Assembly (NCBI RefSeq): GCF_026343125.1
Contig: NZ_JAPEMB010000001.1
Coordinates: 3,291,501 to 3,355,500, forward strand
Length of the DNA: 64,000 nt
Direction: 5' to 3'
Source: Streptomyces sp. NBC_00094
Lineage (GTDB): Bacteria > Actinomycetota > Actinomycetes > Streptomycetales > Streptomycetaceae
Within the stretch, counting starts at the first letter, position 1. Each line of letters starts with the position of its first letter. The notes under the pieces were generated by a model. The model was not told the DNA's origin, did no database searches, and saw nothing but the letters and a program-made list of their open reading frames with translations. This document shows, one piece after another, positions 61,565 to 64,000 of the stretch. Position numbers and translations under genes: made by a program.

Positions 61565-61611
61565 TCAAACAGAACCACGCACAAAGAATCACATTCAAAC
61601 ATCACCGTCAA
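61565..61611 (-). promoter_or_regulatory. galT promoter region with direct TGTTTGA repeats
   Basis: Read leftward, TTGACG (rc of 61606-61611) is a -35, with ATTCTT (rc of 61584-61589) a -10 at 16 bp. TGTTTGA occurs twice as rc of TCAAACA at 61595-61601 and 61565-61571, exactly 30 bp apart (about three helical turns), flanking the -10. Such repeats suit DeoR- or similar-type repressors of sugar operons. Confidence 0.5.
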
Positions 61612-61667
61612 TGGCGAAGCCCGCCCTCCGCGTCGATGAACGAGCGAAGGACGGGAAGAGTGACCCC

Positions 61668-62363
61668 CTACGGCCGGAAGCCCCGCTGCGTCGGCACCGC
61701 CCGGTCGAGGAGCCCCGTGCGGGCCGCCAGGGCCGCCGCCTCCAGGCGCGAGCCCACGCCCAGCTTCATCAGGACCCGCTGCACATGCGTCCGTGCCGTG
61801 CTCGGCGCGATCCGCATCCCCGCCGCGATCAGCCGGGTGTCCTCCCCCTCCGCGACCCGGACGAGGACCTCCACCTCCCGCTGGGTGAGCAGCCGCAGCA
61901 GCCGCTGACCCTCGTCGTCCTCCCGTACCGCCGGGTCGAGCAGCTCCGCGAAGGCCGCCTGCAGCAGCTGCGGCGCCACCGCCGACTCCCCCGCGCGGGC
62001 CTTCACGATCGCGCGCTCGACGCCCTCGATGCGCTCGTCGTGCCGGACGTACCCCGAGGCCCCGGCCGCGAAGGCCGCCGCGATCCCGCGCGGCGACGGC
62101 ACCGGCCCCAGCACCACCACGGCCACCTGCGGCCGCTCCCGCTTGATCCGTACGACCACGTCGAAGGCGCCCGGCTCGGCCGGGGCCGCCGTGCCGAGCA
62201 GACACACCTCCGGCGCCCGGCCCACCACGAGCTCCGCCGCCCCGGCCACCGGCGCCGCCGCCGCGAGCACCCGGTGCCCGCGCAGCTTCAGCGCCGAGGC
62301 CAGCGCCTCGGCGAGCAGTCGGTGGTCGTCCACCACCACGAGGCGTACGCCCATCCCGGTCAT
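61668..62363 (-). CDS. LuxR-type regulator with degenerate receiver domain (orphan)
   Basis: The protein has 231 residues from ATG 62361-62363 (MTGMGVRLVVVDDHR), 8 bases after ggagg. The receiver starts normally (VVVDDHRLLAEALASAL) but the phospho-acceptor stretch reads EVCLLGTAAPAEPG, with Gly where Asp is expected, and the late Lys is Arg (GYVRHDE). The LuxR HTH LTQREVEVLVRVAEGEDTRLIAAGMRIAPSTARTHVQRVLMKLG is intact. It is likely an atypical, phosphorylation-independent regulator. It is similar to the regulator at 57.2 kb. Confidence 0.88.
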   Translation of the reverse strand: MTGMGVRLVVVDDHRLLAEALASALKLRGHRVLAAAAPVAGAAELVVGRAPEVCLLGTAAPAEPGAFDVVVRIKRERPQVAVVVLGPVPSPRGIAAAFAAGASGYVRHDERIEGVERAIVKARAGESAVAPQLLQAAFAELLDPAVREDDEGQRLLRLLTQREVEVLVRVAEGEDTRLIAAGMRIAPSTARTHVQRVLMKLGVGSRLEAAALAARTGLLDRAVPTQRGFRP

Positions 62364-62442
62364 CCCCCATCCTCCGGGCCCGCCGTACCCCGGCCCGGCC
62401 CGCTCGACCTCGAATTCCTCACCAGCCGGCGAGCAACGCAAA

Positions 62443-62480
62443 CGGCCCGGGGCATCGGGGTGAACCGATGCGCCGGGCCG
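62443..62480 (-). terminator. Terminator after the beta-propeller gene
   Basis: CGGCCCGG-g-GCATCGG pairs with CCGATGC-g-CCGGGCCG around a short loop (62443-62480), about 40 bp past the stop of the leftward beta-propeller gene. Confidence 0.8.
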
Positions 62481-62520
62481 CGCGAGTCTCCCACGGACAC
62501 CCCAGGGGGTGTCAGCGGAT

Positions 62521-64000
62521 TCACTTGGTGCTGTACGATACCACCAGAGGCTCCTTGTCGTCGGGCGATGCCGACGCCCGCGGCTTGGAGAGCATCATGG
62601 CGGACATGAACAGCCGTCCGTCGCGGTACAGGATCTCCGAGTAGTCCGGCGAGAAGCTGTTCTCGATGTCGTTGATCGAGGGGTCCGCCGGGTTCTCCAG
62701 GAGCAGCGTCTCCTTCATCGTGACGCCGTTGATCGCGACGATCCGACCGCCCTTGTCGTACGGCGGGGACTTGTACGCGATGATGTCGCCGCCGTCCATG
62801 CGGAGCGGGACCAGCGTGTACTTGTCCCCCGCGTCCGCCTTCTCCGGCGCCGTCCGCCCGGTGGTCAGGTCGAACGCGATGAGCTCGTTCGTCTCGTCGC
62901 CGTACTCCCCGGTGCTGCCCTCGTGCTCCTCGGTCGGCACGTACAGCCGGTTGCCGTTGACGACGACCTTGGTGCAGGACTCGACCTTCGTCGAGCGGCA
63001 GCGGCCCGCGTACTGGTCCGCGTCCGCCGTGATCTTCGCCTTCAGCTTGCCGGTCTTCTCGTCCAGGGAGAAGAAGTCCGAGATGCCGCTGCCGTCGTCG
63101 GCGCTGTCGCCGACGTCGGCCGCGACGACCAGCGGCTTGGTGGAGACGATCGACGCGTACTTCACGCCCGTCGGCATCTTGTACTGCGAGACCGGCGCGC
63201 CCGTCATCGGGTCGATGTTCTGGATCAGCACGTACTGGCTGTCGTACGGACCGCACTTGCGGACCGCGACGAGGCCGGCGCCGCCGCCGTACCCCATGTC
63301 GTAGCAGTTCTGGTCGCTGACCTGCGGCTTCCACCGCGGGTTGCCGTTGGCGACGTCGAAGGCCGCGCCTCCGTCGTTGCCGCCGGCCGCGACCGTCTTC
63401 CCGCTGACCGTGATCTCGCCGAACCGGGCCTTCTGGTCACCGGCGGAGCCGCCGGTGATCGAGGTCGACCAGAGCAGCTTGCCCGCGTCGAGGTCGACCA
63501 GGCCGACCTCGGTGCACTGCTGGTAGTAGCGCGGCGCGACCCGCTTGGAGGCCTCGAAGAGGATCGGCAGCTTGTTGTCGGCGGTCACGTGACGCGAGAC
63601 GCCGCAGATCTGGCCGACCAGCGGCAACGTCCAGAGGGGCGTGCCCTTGGCGAGGTCGTAGCCGACGATCGAGTTGATGCCCGTCTTGACGTACGCCTTG
63701 TCGGTGATCCAGGAGCCGGAGACGTCGGTGACGTCCGGGACCGCCGGCTTGGGCACCTGGAAGGTCAGCTTCGCCTGGGTGTCGGCCGGCGGCTTCTCGC
63801 TGCCGCCCCCGCCCGTGCCCTTGGACTCGCCGCTGCCGCCGGAGCCGCCCTGCGACGTGCCCTGCGAGGTGCCGGCCGAGCTCTTGGCCTCGCCGTCCTT
63901 GCCACCGCCGCTCTCGGAGTTGGCGTACCAGATGCCGACGCCGACGATCAGGACGACCGCGACGACCGCCGCGATCACGATCTGGAGCTGCGCCGACAGC
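62521..64000 (-). CDS. Membrane-anchored PQQ-like beta-propeller protein (5' end outside window)
   Basis: The reading frame remains open through the right edge: LSAQLQIVIAAVVAVVLIVGVGIWYAN is one membrane helix preceded by in-frame codons, so the cytoplasmic head lies beyond position 64000. A Gly/Ser-rich linker (about 40 residues) leads to repeated beta blades: GTPLWTLPLVGQICGV, GLVDLDAGKLLWS, AFDVANGNPRWKP, NIDPMTGAPVSQY, SLDEKTGKLKAKI, AFDLTTGRTAPEK. Several cysteines suggest disulfides. It is an extracytoplasmic sensor or scaffold; similar Streptomyces proteins accompany Ser/Thr kinases. Confidence 0.85.
   Translation of the reverse strand, partial: LSAQLQIVIAAVVAVVLIVGVGIWYANSESGGGKDGEAKSSAGTSQGTSQGGSGGSGESKGTGGGGSEKPPADTQAKLTFQVPKPAVPDVTDVSGSWITDKAYVKTGINSIVGYDLAKGTPLWTLPLVGQICGVSRHVTADNKLPILFEASKRVAPRYYQQCTEVGLVDLDAGKLLWSTSITGGSAGDQKARFGEITVSGKTVAAGGNDGGAAFDVANGNPRWKPQVSDQNCYDMGYGGGAGLVAVRKCGPYDSQYVLIQNIDPMTGAPVSQYKMPTGVKYASIVSTKPLVVAADVGDSADDGSGISDFFSLDEKTGKLKAKITADADQYAGRCRSTKVESCTKVVVNGNRLYVPTEEHEGSTGEYGDETNELIAFDLTTGRTAPEKADAGDKYTLVPLRMDGGDIIAYKSPPYDKGGRIVAINGVTMKETLLLENPADPSINDIENSFSPDYSEILYRDGRLFMSAMMLSKPRASASPDDKEPLVVSYSTK

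Overview
The window is a 64 kb piece of chromosome from a Streptomyces (or very close actinomycete). The signs are very high GC with GC-rich third codon positions, GTG and occasional TTG starts, several probable leaderless promoters, and families typical of the genus: SCO6745-type, DUF397/XRE-DUF5753 pairs, LAETG-anchored wall proteins, FG-GAP secreted proteins, and Pro-rich SUKH proteins. The housekeeping order mfd - ABC exporter - tRNA-Gln - glmU - prs - rplY - pth - ppc - desaturase - galTEK resembles, from memory, the S. coelicolor SCO31xx core region. No prophage, origin, rRNA operon, CRISPR array or large biosynthetic cluster is visible.

Layout. 0-6.4 kb: a cell-surface protein cut by the left edge, a SpoIIE-type phosphatase, a gene remnant, an ArsR-AHSA1 regulator with its partner, and a membrane protein/Ser-Thr kinase pair. 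6.5-16 kb: an orphan HTH-methyltransferase-HsdS-like fusion, envelope and lipoproteins, a secreted HNH nuclease with a MITE-like element just upstream, a TetR/SCO6745 divergent pair and an SGNH esterase. 16-28 kb: Mfd, a Phd/VapC toxin-antitoxin pair, a MacB-like ABC exporter, a DHA2 MFS exporter with a convergent HTH regulator, and a TIM-barrel protein. 28-36 kb: an XRE/DUF397/HATPase regulatory trio, two tandem paralogous FG-GAP proteins, a VOC protein and a coiled-coil cytoskeletal-type protein. 36.1-40.9 kb: a divergent locus of four proteins combining deaminase, WHH-nuclease and SUKH/Imm35-type domains, the most unusual system here. 40.9-64 kb: an orphan histidine kinase, an HTH/LAGLIDADG-like protein, tRNA-Gln, the glmU-prs-rplY-pth core block, a sortase substrate, ppc, a desaturase-TetR operon, a third FG-GAP protein, a tam methyltransferase/MarR divergent pair, two orphan LuxR response regulators (one with a degenerate receiver), the galTEK operon and a PQQ-like beta-propeller protein cut by the right edge.

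Together the core genes supply UDP-GlcNAc (glmU), PRPP (prs), ribosome function and rescue (rplY, pth), anaplerosis (ppc), membrane unsaturation (desaturase) and galactose use (galTEK). The accessory genes are mostly small regulator/effector pairs. Two further patterns stand out. Short tandem-repeat arrays repeatedly begin at or span stop codons (permease, mfd, the SUKH-4 fusion, galK, a VOC gene). Compact palindromes lie in divergent or leaderless promoters. All functions are inferred from sequence and recalled family features; no database search was run.
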